Shown piece by piece: positions 43,870 through 54,705 of a DNA stretch of 64,000 nucleotides. The stretch is from Escallonia rubra. Taxonomy: Eukaryota > Streptophyta > Magnoliopsida > Escalloniales > Escalloniaceae. Numbering within the stretch: the first letter of the stretch is position 1; each line of letters starts with the position of its first letter. Below the pieces are notes generated by a model. That model ran no database searches. It saw only the letters and a program-made list of their open reading frames with translations, and had not been told where the DNA came from. Both the position numbers and the translations under genes were made by a program. The stretch covers positions 38,632-102,631 of the forward strand of contig JAVXUO010000160.1 of assembly GCA_033065855.1 (NCBI GenBank). Direction: 5' to 3'.

Positions 43870-46200
43870 CAAGAGACACACCTTAGCCACCTTTTTTTTG
43901 CCAATGAGGTATGTTTTCTACCGATTACCTTTAAATTACACTCGTTCTTTCACACTTTTTTTCATACACTTGGCACTCCCATTCAAAATAGGGCCCACAC
44001 TAGTTTTCTTTCATATTTTTCATGCATCCAATGCATAAAACCAGACGGCTCATGAAGTTTTTCTCTCCTCGTTTTGGTTTTGTGCAGCAGCTCCCCACGA
44101 ACAACCGTTGTAGGGGCTCCCTGAATTTTGTAGTGGAATGGTATGGGAAAGTACCAATTTTGGTAGAGAATAGGATAGCCGAGACCAACTTTGATATATT
44201 TTTCAATGGGTTACATGATTTTACTCGAAGTAAAAAGCATATTTTGTGCTTGGTGGAGCGTTGGTGGGATTCCACCAACACATTTCATTCACCGTTTAGA
44301 GAGGCCACACTTACCCCGTAGGACTTCGCGAATATCACCAGTATTTCGCATTCGAGGGAGGCCTATCCCATGGACCTATCATCTCGACAAGGACCAGGTT
44401 CTCGTGGTCCGGTTACTTGGTTTTTAGTCGTCTTACAAGAAAGGCTCCCACTACGAGGTATGAACCTGGATGACGCTGATGAGGCATCGATTGATCCGTA
44501 TGTCAGACGATTCTTGTTTTACGTCTTAGGGAAGATGTTGTTCAATAACGGGGATGACTCTGTGCAACTTTGGTGTTTGAGAGCTTTGGAGGAGATCAGA
44601 GAGATATGGAGTACGATTGGGGCACTCTGGCCACGTCTCATCTATACCTTTTGACGGGCGCGATATCCAAAGGGTAGTCCTCGAGCTTCATGGGATACTG
44701 TAATGTCTGGGAGGTATGTCTCAACTTTTGAGCCTTTTTTATTATTTTCATCTATGAGATAGACAAATTGTTCATGTTTTGTCTATATTCACAGATTTGG
44801 GCTTTCGAGGTTTTGGGGTCGCGTGCACCGCGACTGGGGTAGGGCCATACTGATGAGGCAGAACCAACAATATAACAGTCAAACTTTAGGAATAAGCAAG
44901 TTAGGGTCATGATCGGGGCCTATCAGAAAAGCTTCAACTGGTTGACTCAGCATGCAGTAAGTATTAGTTCATTTTCATCTCTAAATTTCCATTAATGCAC
45001 GTTCATGAATACTCACATTCGTTCTTTATTTTCTCAGGCATCCCTTTCCAAGTGGGAGAAGGTAAAGTCTTATACGGAGGAGTTGACAATCACCCGGTTC
45101 AAGGTTATACTGGTAGGGTAATCCCAAAAAGAGTTATACCCTGGGGAAAGGGTGCTTTTCCAGCACCATATGAATGTCGAGGCTCGTATCCCGGTGACCC
45201 TCTCGTTGAGATGTATAAGACGAGGACATTGGACTGAGGGCTGAGGCAGAGCTTGACTCAGTGGGATTACTATATTTTTTTGAGGTGGCCGAACAATCCT
45301 CGTACTTACGAGGTGTTCGTGCGAGAGGATTTGGCCCCTCCATTTATTATGGATCGGTGAAGAGGATTCACCGGGCTAGAGTGGCCCGGTACCGGAAGGG
45401 AAAGGGTAAGAAAGAGAAGGAGATTGCAGAGAAGGTTGCATTCCTTCTTTGGACAACGCTAGTGTTTTTTAGGGGCAAAGGCAGAAAGATATAGCCTATC
45501 CCCGGCCGAAGAAATAAGGTGTTTGGGCTCAGGGAGCTCGCTTTAGTCAAGATGGTAAACTCGCATATTAACTTTGCATATTTTGCCTTTTATGCTTCAC
45601 TTTTAAATCTATGATCTTCTTTTGTAGGTCTCGAGCTCGATGCTAAAAGATTCCTGCTAGATAATACACAGTCTAAAAGACATGGTATCCACCTTGCGGA
45701 TTTACTAGAGGTGTATGGGCCGTCTGCTGAGACGACGGAGGTGCCTACCCCCACTCCCTCAATGCCACCTTCGAGAGGTAGGTCAAGTGGAGGACAGAGT
45801 TCTGCGGAGCTTGATGCCTCTGATGTTGTCACTCAGACCCCTTTGGGAGGAGTTCTGGCATCACAGACAAGAGGTTGGAGGAAGACAAGAGCGACTGGTC
45901 ATGTTCCCTTGAGGCCAAATCACAAACCGGAGTCCGCACCGTTAAATGAGAAGGAGGCTACTAGATGGAGCAAAGGGAAAGCCCTTGCCCCCTCACTGCT
46001 GAGGGAATTCAGAATCTATCAATCTATTATTGTTGGGGTAATGTTTGGAAAGACATACGAGAAACTTAGTTGATCAACCGAATCAATGGTAGTGGAGTCA
46101 TCGACTGACCAAGGACGAGGACTATGAGGCCGGACGAGACGACGACCCCTCTAGATCTGGTGACGAGGAGGAGCCTAGCCCCAAGAAGCCCCAGAATGAC
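43870..46200 (+). pseudogene. Plant mobile domain (PMD) gene, intron-containing, decayed
   Basis: Forward reading gives LCLVERWWDSTNTFH and FREATLTP-stop-DFANI (44245-44335), the hallmark of the plant mobile domain (aminotransferase-like PMD). It continues with YVRRFLFYVLGKMLF (44500-44540), then after a frameshift YDWGTLATSHLYLLTGAI and SSSFMGYCNVWE, then IWAFEVLG. Probable introns with GT-AG borders: 44714-44794, 44957-45037 and 45555-45627. The tail (45700-46070) is low-complexity. PMD proteins are tied to transposon silencing when host-encoded and are also carried by plant transposons. Here it lies within retroelement repeats and has stops (e.g. 44319), so it is non-functional. Confidence 0.7.
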
Positions 46201-46839
46201 AAGGACTGATGCTTGATTTGACTTAGCTTGGAGTAGGATTTAGAGTTCATTAGTAACTCATCTTATCGAACTCTCTTGTAATGAACATTCTTTTTTTATA
46301 GCAAATTTCAATTAGCAAACCCTTATGTAAATGTCTTACTTTGATGCATACACGCATACTTGCAGAGAAAGAATGGAGGTTGAGCAGAAAAATAGATGGA
46401 ATTAGGGTTGGATTGGATTGGATTGAGAATAGGTATAGAGTTTGGTCGTCAAAGGGATAAACGAGAAAAATTTTGTTAGCACTGACGATTAGTCAATGAG
46501 GACTGTGAAATTTTCTGATCTCGAGCCTAAAACCAGTCGGTTGATCAGAAGAAAATTTACTTTTTTCTAGTAAAACTGGACAATTGATTAGAAGAAAGAT
46601 TATTTTTTTTGGGGTAAAACCAGACAGTTGGTCAGAGAGATCGGCTTTCAGAAATATTCAAAACAAAAGGAAAACCGGCTGGGTTATCAAAAACCGTCCG
46701 GATTATCTGATAAGTTTTTTTTGGTTTTATTACTTTTCAAGTCCTATCTCTGTACATCTTAGGGCTCCCTCCTTAGATACGTGAGACTCATCCTCAAAAA
46801 GGGTGAATATGCACATTTCATTTTCTCAAACAAACTCCC

Positions 46840-48130
46840 AATGGCCTCAGAAACAACCCCATGATCTTTGAACTCCAATTTCGAGCCTTTGTTGATTCCT
46901 TAAACAGGTTAGAGCTTATTCATCTTGATGGGCACCTCTGTCTAAAGACAATCATGAGTTTGTGTATTGTGGTGGTTTGTGAGGACATTCTTCGAGCGGC
47001 ATGCAAATTTGGGAATCCCGAGGATCATGATTTATGATTTGTCTTGGACGAGCTATGGTCCACGTATAAGGAATTTTCTGCTTTGGTTGATGTCCCTGCC
47101 AATTTACCCATTATTGAACCAGTCATTCAAGATGGTTATATCCTATATCTCATGAGCTTGTTGGAAGTTAATGAAAAGCGGGCTAGATTTTTTTATCCAA
47201 GGTGAGCTTATTCTGCTTTCTCCTATCATCGAATATTTTTTTGCTAAACCGGATAACAATAGTCTACAATATGCGAGTGGTCGAATAGTGGCTCTGGGGT
47301 TATGTCTGGTGGCTGCATATCTTACCATTATGGTCCCTGAGGTTGTTGATGTGAGAACTAGCTAAGTTAATACCCTAGGTATCTCTGCGAGGGAGGACCC
47401 TAATTCTAGTAGTGGTGGTTGAGACCATAGATGCCATAACCGGGGTACATAGGGATGCAAGTGCTGTATTTAGGGGTACCCCCTTACTTCTATACATGTG
47501 GCTTCTAGATTATATACGGTTGATAGCCAAACCCGTTGAGGTAGGTTATCGCCCCAGTTCTTTCCATTCTTGGCCTTTTCTCATTGGGGGTCAATCTGGC
47601 ATAAATGATTGGACCCATTTTTTCTCGGGAGTCCAAGGATATCTGCTGGTACTGTAAATGGTGAATGTCCCATATACATGCTCTAAGGACCTTCGGGTAT
47701 CGCTGTGTTTATCTTCTGGAACTGTGTACTTCATCATTCTACTTTGCTTCTCTCTTTATGAGGCAATTCGATTATGAGCAAATAGTTCCAAATGCTTATT
47801 GTGATTTAGCAGAAAGATCTTAGCTTTTCACTGATCAAAGTTGTTTCTCAGGGTTGGGTTCTCCACCGGTATAGACTCAGTTGCTCCACTATTGTCTGAC
47901 GCTTACATTTGTTGGCCATGGCCCCTCGTCCAGGAGAAGGTATTGGCTACTGAGAGTCGACTGCGGGATGAACTGAACTGGGATTTCCTGGGCGCCTGTG
48001 AGATCAAATTTTTGGAACGAACTAAAGAAAAAGCTCATGATACAATAGCTTTAAACTCTAGTAAATCTCCACTGAGTATGATTCATGGTTTCCATCTCCT
48101 TCAGACAAAGGAAGAAGTTCGGGTCACATG
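46840..48130 (+). pseudogene. Decayed retroelement-associated ORF region
   Basis: Fragments FFERHANLGIPRIMIYDLSW, GRIVALGLCLVAAYL and GTPLLLYMWLLDYIRL follow one another in different frames. The last two weakly resemble the helical domain often found beside PMD domains in plant transposons. I am not sure of the family. It ends just before the Tat-like LTR. Confidence 0.4.
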
Positions 48131-48141
48131 GATTAGGCGAT

Positions 48142-49420
48142 TGTAGACACCCAATTTGTGTAGGTATTTTAATTAATTAAATAATAGACTTTATTGTTAA
48201 TTAGAGTGCATTATTAAGTATATGCTTAGTAATGTGATTTACTTAATTAATAAATTCTAGTTTTAGTTAATTAATTAAGTCCAGTCCAGTTTAGTTGCCC
48301 AAGTCCGTCCGTGCATGTCCAATACATCAGTCTAGTCCATTTAGGTCAAGTCCAGTTAGGTCAAGTCCAGTCCAAGGTCTAAATAATGTAATTTGTCTAA
48401 CTAACTTGGGGAAATAATCCATGATCTAATCACTTCATTTTTTTGGTTAGGAAATGAGTTATCCCGAATTAGATACATCCAATTTGCAATTTTGGAGATA
48501 ATTACTGAAAATAAGGCATATAATGCCTCGAAATTCAGGAAAAAATCAGTCTTAATTAATGGAGTGAACTGGCCGATTTTCGATTAACCAGTCGGTTAGT
48601 TGACTTTTGTCAATCTGCAATTTTATCACTTATTTTGACTTATCTCCAGCCATGCAAATTGTCATTGTCAATCTTATCAGATTCTGCGACCTTGAGCACT
48701 ATAAAAAAGGGTCTTGGCCTTCATTTCAAGGGGTGAAAAAGCTTATTTTCTTTAGAGCTTGTATGTCATTTCTTTCTGAAGTACATATTATCTCTCTTGA
48801 GAATCTTAGCCATTCAAACTACTCTAAAAATGTTGCTTTGTTATGTACAATGTGGATCCTATGGAGAACGCCTCTAAGTCGTCAAGGTAAGCTACATCGC
48901 GAGGTAATCTTACTAGCTTTCTTAGGATAAAAATCATATAGATTGTCTCCCTTCCCCATAATCGCATTTCATTTCAAAAACAACAAAAATAGTCCTTTTT
49001 CATTTCTTGTTTAAATTTAAGCATCAAAATGTAGACTAGTTCCCGTAGGACCAGTGTCGAACTACGACAATTTTGATTCTGGTTAGTCCGACTCGATTCG
49101 TAGGCCACTTAACCTCTACTATCAAGTTCAAGCCAAAATTTAAAAATTAACTTAGGGTCTTACTATATTTTACATACTATGTGTTTTTAAGACCAATAAT
49201 CATTAGAAATGAAATAGAGATCGGAAGGGTGTGGTGGGTGCCTAACACATTCCCATTACGTAACTTAGTTCTCGGACCCATCTCTTGGTTTCGATAGACT
49301 ATTTTTTTTTTGGACACTTTAGAGTCATTCTTAGGTTTTTCTTATTTTCCTTTAATTAAATAAGATAAAGACTCCATTTAAAAATTCCTTTTGCAGATTT
49401 TTTCGAGGCGTTTTGCCACA
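48142..49420 (+). repeat. Tat-like Ty3/gypsy 5' LTR
   Basis: Starts TGTAGACACCCAATTTG and ends GTTTTGCCACA (TG...CA), 1279 bases, directly followed by a primer-binding-like sequence. The start is typical of plant Tat/Ogre-type LTRs as I remember them. It contains one CCGGTTAGTTGAC motif at 48590. The gag follows from about 50540. Confidence 0.7.
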
Positions 49421-49441
49421 ATGGCGGCTTTACTGGGGACT
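49421..49441 (+). other. Primer-binding site of Tat-like element
   Basis: TGGCGGCTTTACTGGGGACT directly after the LTR. It resembles the TGGCGACTCxGCTGGGGA motif that follows many plant Tat-lineage LTRs. Confidence 0.55.
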
Positions 49442-49956
49442 AAAGTACTAAGAGGACTAGACTTGAAAAGTTTCTCGTGATTTTGGCCTTGTTCTATTTT
49501 CTTTGTATTTTGTGGCATGCACAATATGACATAACTGTGGTATTTGTGCTTTTATTTCCATACTTCACACCACGTCTCACACTAATCTACCCAGTTGAGA
49601 GTGACAGTTGAGGCCCTTAGTCCTCTTAGGCTGAAGGCGATATCCCGATTGAGCTCTCAACTCCACGGCCTCGTACTAAAGATTCTTCATGGTTTCTTGG
49701 TATATTAAACGACTTGTATACGTACTGGTGATTGCCCATTTTTAACTTCCTAGTTATGGGCAAGAGGTATATGGTATAGTTGAGCCGATAATAGTGACAT
49801 TTACATCGGTGTTAGAAGGAGAAAAACCTCACACCCAAATCATTCAGTTTTCTGCCTTTTGTTAAGAGAATACTTGAATTGGCCTATTGCTTGTCGACTG
49901 GGAAAGAAGCCAGCATTCTATAAGCGCTAAATGGGTAATATCGTAAAAAGGGGGAG

Positions 49957-50425
49957 ACTCTGACTAACCGGCCGGTTATCCATGCTCCCAACCAAACAGT
50001 TAGTCACTATGTGCATTAGTTGAAAAAAATCGTAACTGGCTAGTTCATGCCCTGATTCAATCCACTGACTAACCGACCGGTTATCCTCCCGAGTGACTGT
50101 ATGGTTAGTCTGAAACATTATCCTCAGAAAAGTTCCCAGAAATAAATTCTAAACCCATTGACCAACCGACTAGTTATCCTCCAGATGACCGGTCGGTTAG
50201 TCAGGCACCTTATCCTTAGAAAAATTTCCAAAAAAAAAAACTTCAAGAAATAAACCCTCAACCCACTAATCAACCGGCCAGTTATCCGTCAGGATGACCG
50301 GACGGTTAGTCAGAAACCTTATCCCTCAAAAGATTCGGAGAAGAATCCTTAGAAATTACCCTGACCTCACTAACCAACCGATCGATTTTCCTTCTAGATA
50401 ACCGGACGGTTAGTCGGTCATCTTT
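49957..50425. repeat. Tandem array with CCGGNCGGTTA motifs, about 115-base unit
   Basis: About four units, each holding ACTAACCGGCCGGTTATCC followed by GACCGGTCGGTTAGTC and a CCTTATCC..AAAA spacer. The AACCGGCCGGTT core is palindromic. It lies in the untranslated leader between PBS and gag. Confidence 0.8.
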
Positions 50426-50539
50426 ACCAAAAATCCAAAAAACACCCGCTAAACCAAAAAAATCCCCTCATAGGGTATGAGCTAGCCAGCTCAGTCTTAG
50501 TGGTATGTATAATTAAATTTTAAATGACTTTCCTTATGC

Positions 50540-51179
50540 AATTAAGGCTAAGCGTGGTTTGTATCGAGGCTCATCCGAAAGCTCTCACAAACTCCAATGG
50601 TCAAAGAATTCGCACAAATCTCCGATTTGGTCCATGTTATTAGTGATCTTCAGAATGGTTTCCCTGCCCTAACTAAGAAACAATCTTAAATTGCCAAAGA
50701 ATTGGATAACCTCAAGAAGAGAGGTAGGAGAGAACCAAAAGAAGAAGGGAAAAAGGATGATAAGAAGAAAGGTCCAAAATTCAATTGGATGTATGAGTCA
50801 GAGGCAGAGGAAGAAGAAACTAAACCCTCTGCTATACCGAAATTGAAGGAAAAGTTAGCCGCACTCGAGTCGTAGATTGCTAGAATGAGGAGAGTCAATG
50901 ATCCTCTAGACCTTAGTTCCCTAACCAGAAACTAGGAAGATAGGTTATCTCTTAAGTTCAAAATGCTGGAGATGGATAAGTTTAACGGGACCATGGATCC
51001 TAATATTCATGTGAAGATGTAAATGCGGGCGTTGGCTCCATACATATTGAATCAAAATCAGTTGATACAGTTGTTCCACCACACTCTCATCGGAGCCGCC
51101 TCTCGTTCATTCCTCACCTTGGATAAAACCCGAGTCCGCCCATGAGAAGATGTTGTAAAAGAGTTTATAAAGCAGTACT
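50540..51179 (+). pseudogene. Tat-like gag, 5' part
   Basis: Forward reading: a Lys/Glu-rich stretch (50700-50870), then MLEMDKFNGTMDPNIHVKM, RALAPYILNQNQLIQLFHHT and VVKEFIKQY. This order (F.G..DP, LF..L.G.A...) is that of plant Tat/Ogre gag. At least four in-frame stops. The gag is cut at 51179 by an inserted element and resumes at 63790. Confidence 0.75.
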
Positions 51180-51815
51180 TGTAACACCCCAATTTTAGAG
51201 GTGCTCAAAATATTACTGGTTGGTTGAGAGAAAAATGATGATGATGATTTTAAGTGACAATTGGGATTGATATTGTCATGCTTGTTGGGTGTCATCATGC
51301 AATTGTGACACCTCGTGCTTATTGAGGAGTCAGTGTTGATTAATTCTCTGATCGACACCTCATGCTACCTATCATCGTCGTGCTTGTGACATGTCAACAT
51401 AGTATTGCGACGCGACCTGCTTTGAGCCTTGTTATGCTTGTTAGGTGGCACAACCTTGTCACGCCACGTCGTGCTTCGACCTAGCCTTGTCGTGCTTGCT
51501 AGGTGGCAGGACCTTATATTGCCACCTCGTGCTTCCAACCTCGTCGTGCTTTGCTTAGCCTTGTCGTGCTTGTTAGGTGGCACAATCTTGTTTTGCTACC
51601 TCGTGTTTTTATCCACCTCGTGCTTCCTAAAAATTTCAATAAATAGGCCTTTGATCTTTTCAAATTACTTTAAATTATCTTTGACTTTTATCAGTAGATT
51701 GACAACTAAAGAGTGAGAGAAGAATATTAGCCTAGCCGCAATAATGAAAAAGGAATCATAGGGCCTGATTGGGAAAATTTGTATAAGTGGATTCTTCGTG
51801 ATTTAGGTAAGGGGA
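51180..51815 (+). repeat. Left LTR segment of the nested gypsy element
   Basis: Starts TGTAACACCCCAATTTTAG. It contains repeated TCGTGCTTGTTAGGTGGCAC-like units (51425-51600). Its reverse complement recurs at 63164-63789. Similarity ends at GATTTAGGTAAGGG. The following stretch 51816-52130 has no gene; it may be the rest of the LTR. Confidence 0.8.
51425..51620. repeat. Internal LTR repeats GTGCTTGNTAGGTGGCA
   Basis: Three to four imperfect units of about 60 bases within the left LTR segment. The inverted copy is at 63350-63550. Confidence 0.75.
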
Positions 51816-52130
51816 ATTCCATATCACTATTCTTTTATGTCACATGGTTATTTATTCCTCAACATTTGTTGTACTCCTAAACAATGTTGTTCTGAAATCT
51901 TGCTCAAATGCTTTGTTTTGAATGTTGGTAAGTATCTTGTTTTCGAAATATGTTTGCGGGACGTGGCTTAAGTACTTTTGATCAATGACAGTGCTCCAGT
52001 GACTTGTTTATGTGCATGATATGTTATGATACAACTAAGCTTTGGTGGTTCCCTTTGAGGATACCGGAAGCAAGATGTTGAAGTGTTATGTGCAACCTGA
52101 ATATTGAATTGGTTTACTAATTGGTCAAAA

Positions 52131-52282
52131 TCATAACTTAAACTTACTAAATAGAAGCGGATAATCTCTTCGCATATCCTCCTCTTTTTCCCACGTGGCT
52201 TCTTCCACTTCTTGATTTTGCCACAAAACTTTAACCAACAGAATGCTTTTATTTTTCAAAACTTTCACATCAAAAGCTAAAA
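52131..52282 (-). pseudogene. Gypsy integrase C-terminal tail, distal part
   Basis: The minus strand reads VLKNKSILLVKVLWQ then VEEATWEKEEDMRRDYPLLF, the conserved tail of plant gypsy integrases. It is the continuation of 62486-63064. Removing the CACTA and one TCT copy leaves a continuous frame. It ends with a stop at 52131. Confidence 0.82.
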
Positions 52283-52303
52283 TCTCACTACAAGAAAACA
52301 GAC

Positions 52304-52675
52304 TTTTAGCGACGGGGAAATCCGTCGCTAAAAGCCCAAAATCCGTCGCTAAAGGAATTAGCGACGGATTCACCGTCGCTAAAAATCCCTCGTATAAAAG
52401 CCCGTCACTAATAGTTTAGCGACGGAATTTTTAAATCCGTCGCTAAATATGTGATTTTTACCGACGGATTTAGTTTTCATTAGCGACGGAATGTCCGTCG
52501 CTAATTATATTTTTAAAATTTTAATTTATTTTCTTTTTTGTCCAATTAGCGACGGATTAAATATTTAGCGACGGAATATTCCGTCGCTAAATAGCTTATT
52601 TAGCGACGAAATATTCCGTCGCTAAATATTTAATCCGTCGCATATTTTAGCGACGGAATAAATCCGTCGCCAAAA
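52304..52675. repeat. CACTA subterminal repeats, 3' end
   Basis: About 17 copies of TTAGCGACGGA or its inverse TCCGTCGCTAA in about 370 bases, many as head-to-head pairs able to form hairpins. Likely transposase-binding sites. Confidence 0.9.
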
Positions 52676-52888
52676 GTCAATATTTTTTTTAAATTTTTTT
52701 TTTATTTTTCAATTACCTAAACCTGTACAGAAATACAATTCTCAACAACAACGCGCAATAAGCGAAATACAGAAAAAAAATATATAATCAATTAGAAAAA
52801 ATATTTATTATAAAAGAAACTAATACTTGTACAAGCCGGGAACCGGAGATAGCCGGTTATGAGAGGGGAGAAGAGTACAACCCGGGCG

Positions 52889-52906
52889 CGGGGGGGGGGG
52901 GGGGAA
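52889..52906. repeat. Poly-G run
   Basis: A G homopolymer of about 17 bases just downstream of the second transposase gene's stop; its length is likely unreliable. Confidence 0.85.
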
Positions 52907-52934
52907 GCTAGGAACGGGCACGGGAAGGGGCTCA

Positions 52935-54539
52935 TCAGGGGTTCCCGAGTCCCGGATCTGGATCCTGCTGATCCGGGGCCGGGGCGGCTGGTCCAGCAGT
53001 GCCCTGCTCCCTCATCATCCGGCACACCACTGTAGCAATGCGCTCGATATCCTCCTCGTGCAACTGAGGCCGAGGAGCCGGTGTCTGTGGAGGGGCAGCA
53101 GGGGGTGAGGACGCTCCTATCACGGCACGAGGAGTCGTGCTAGGCAGGCCGCGTATGCGGCCTTTCGGCCGATTCACGACCTCCGGCGTATCCAGCCATC
53201 GCTTCAACCCCCCAGTACTCGCAGCCGTACTAGTGGACGCTGATGGCTGTCCGGACTGCTGCTCGGACCCCCTTAGCTGTTCATACGAGGCCTGCAAAAA
53301 TAGTGGTTTAACGATATGTTATGGCATTAATTAACGAAACAGACATCGAGGATAGAAAGAAACATATTAACTTAAATAAATTGACTCACATCGATCCGCC
53401 GGGCAATATCTGAAATATAGTCGCCCGCCTGGTGCGTCTCGTCCTTGTCCTTCTTCCGCACGTGCGTCTGAGTATAGGTCAGAGCTATGACCTCATCCTC
53501 CTCTAGATCCGGGTGCTCGACCGCGTTCATATGTCGGACGATGTCGTGTGGCACCGACCCCCCCGTGTGCGTCGGATCTCTGTTCTGTCTGTTCTCAGCC
53601 CCGCTCTTACTCTTGGCGTCCCAACCTGGATCCGCAGCCCACCGATCTATCATCTCCCCCCATACACGGTGAGATATCCAATGTGGGGGATATTTCGTCA
53701 TGTCCGTCATCGGGGCACCCGCGGGCAGCGCCCTCTTCGCCCGGTCCCGTGCATCGTGGAGCCATCGGCGGTAATTCTTGCCGATGTAATTAAAGAAAGC
53801 CTGCTGCCCCAGTCCCTGCTGCTCAGGCGTATCAAACGTGAACCCCTCCTGTAATGCATTCAATAACACAAATTAACAACATAAAACAAACTGTAATTTA
53901 ACATTTACTAACGCTGAAAAAAATACTTCACCGTACCAGCCACTCCTCCCATAGGGCCTCCCTCGCAGCGGCATCCCATTCCTTCCAGTACAGGCGTGGC
54001 TCGAAGAATCGGCCCTTCACAAGAACGCCGATCTTCGTCCTCGCCATATTCTCCAGGATCCTGCCAAATAAGTAATTAAATTAATTAATACAGTTCAAAT
54101 ATAAATTAACACCCAAAATTTTTAGGCATAAGGCATGAGGTGATATTTTTAGTACTTACAGGCCCTCCTGCGTGAGCGTAACGCTCTGTTTACGCTGGGG
54201 GTCGATGCGTACCCCGCGTGTCGGACCACGGCCTCGTCGAGATCCTACAAAACACAGACATTAATACAGTTCAAATATAAGGCTAGCGAAAATGTAGGAA
54301 ACACCGTTATCAACTATACCTGAGGTAGAACCCACGGAAGATGGAGACGGCTGGGGCGACGGCGATGGCTGGGGCGACGGTGACGGCGACAGCTGGGGCT
54401 GGGCCCCCGATGGCTGTCCGCGATCACTCTGTGCCCCGTCATCAGTAGGCAATGACGAGGTGGGACTAATCGGGGAGGAAGCAGCTCGGCGTCCAGCCCG
54501 GCCACGAATAGCCCGTATCCTATCCATATCTGACTTCAT
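52935..54539 (-). CDS. CACTA second transposase gene (Transposase_24/PttA-like)
   Basis: Five exons in phase: 54320-54539, 54160-54244, 53937-54060, 53390-53848 and 52935-53291 (about 414 residues). Exon 1 encodes an Arg-rich start and a Ser/Pro repeat (QPSPSPQPSPSP). Exons 2-3 contain TRGVRIDPQRKQSVTLTQEG and FFEPRLYWKEWDAA. Exon 4 has FFNYIGKNYRRWLHDARDRAK and YPPHWISHRVWGEMI, matching the plant PttA/En-Spm transposase family. Exon 5 has a Glu-rich coiled segment (HEEDIERIATVVCRMM) and a Pro-rich tail. It probably acts with the large transposase by binding subterminal repeats. No internal stop seen. The start could be either of two ATGs, 54539 or 54527. Confidence 0.8.
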
Positions 54540-54705
54540 ATAGATTATATACAAAGACATTAACACGTGAAAAACAATAATTTAGGCATAAATCATCATC
54601 GGCACTATATATATATATATATGAACGAATGTGCAAAAACACATCAATAAACACGAAGTTCTAAAATGTTACTACATTTTTCCTGTGATGTTACAACATT
54701 ACAAG

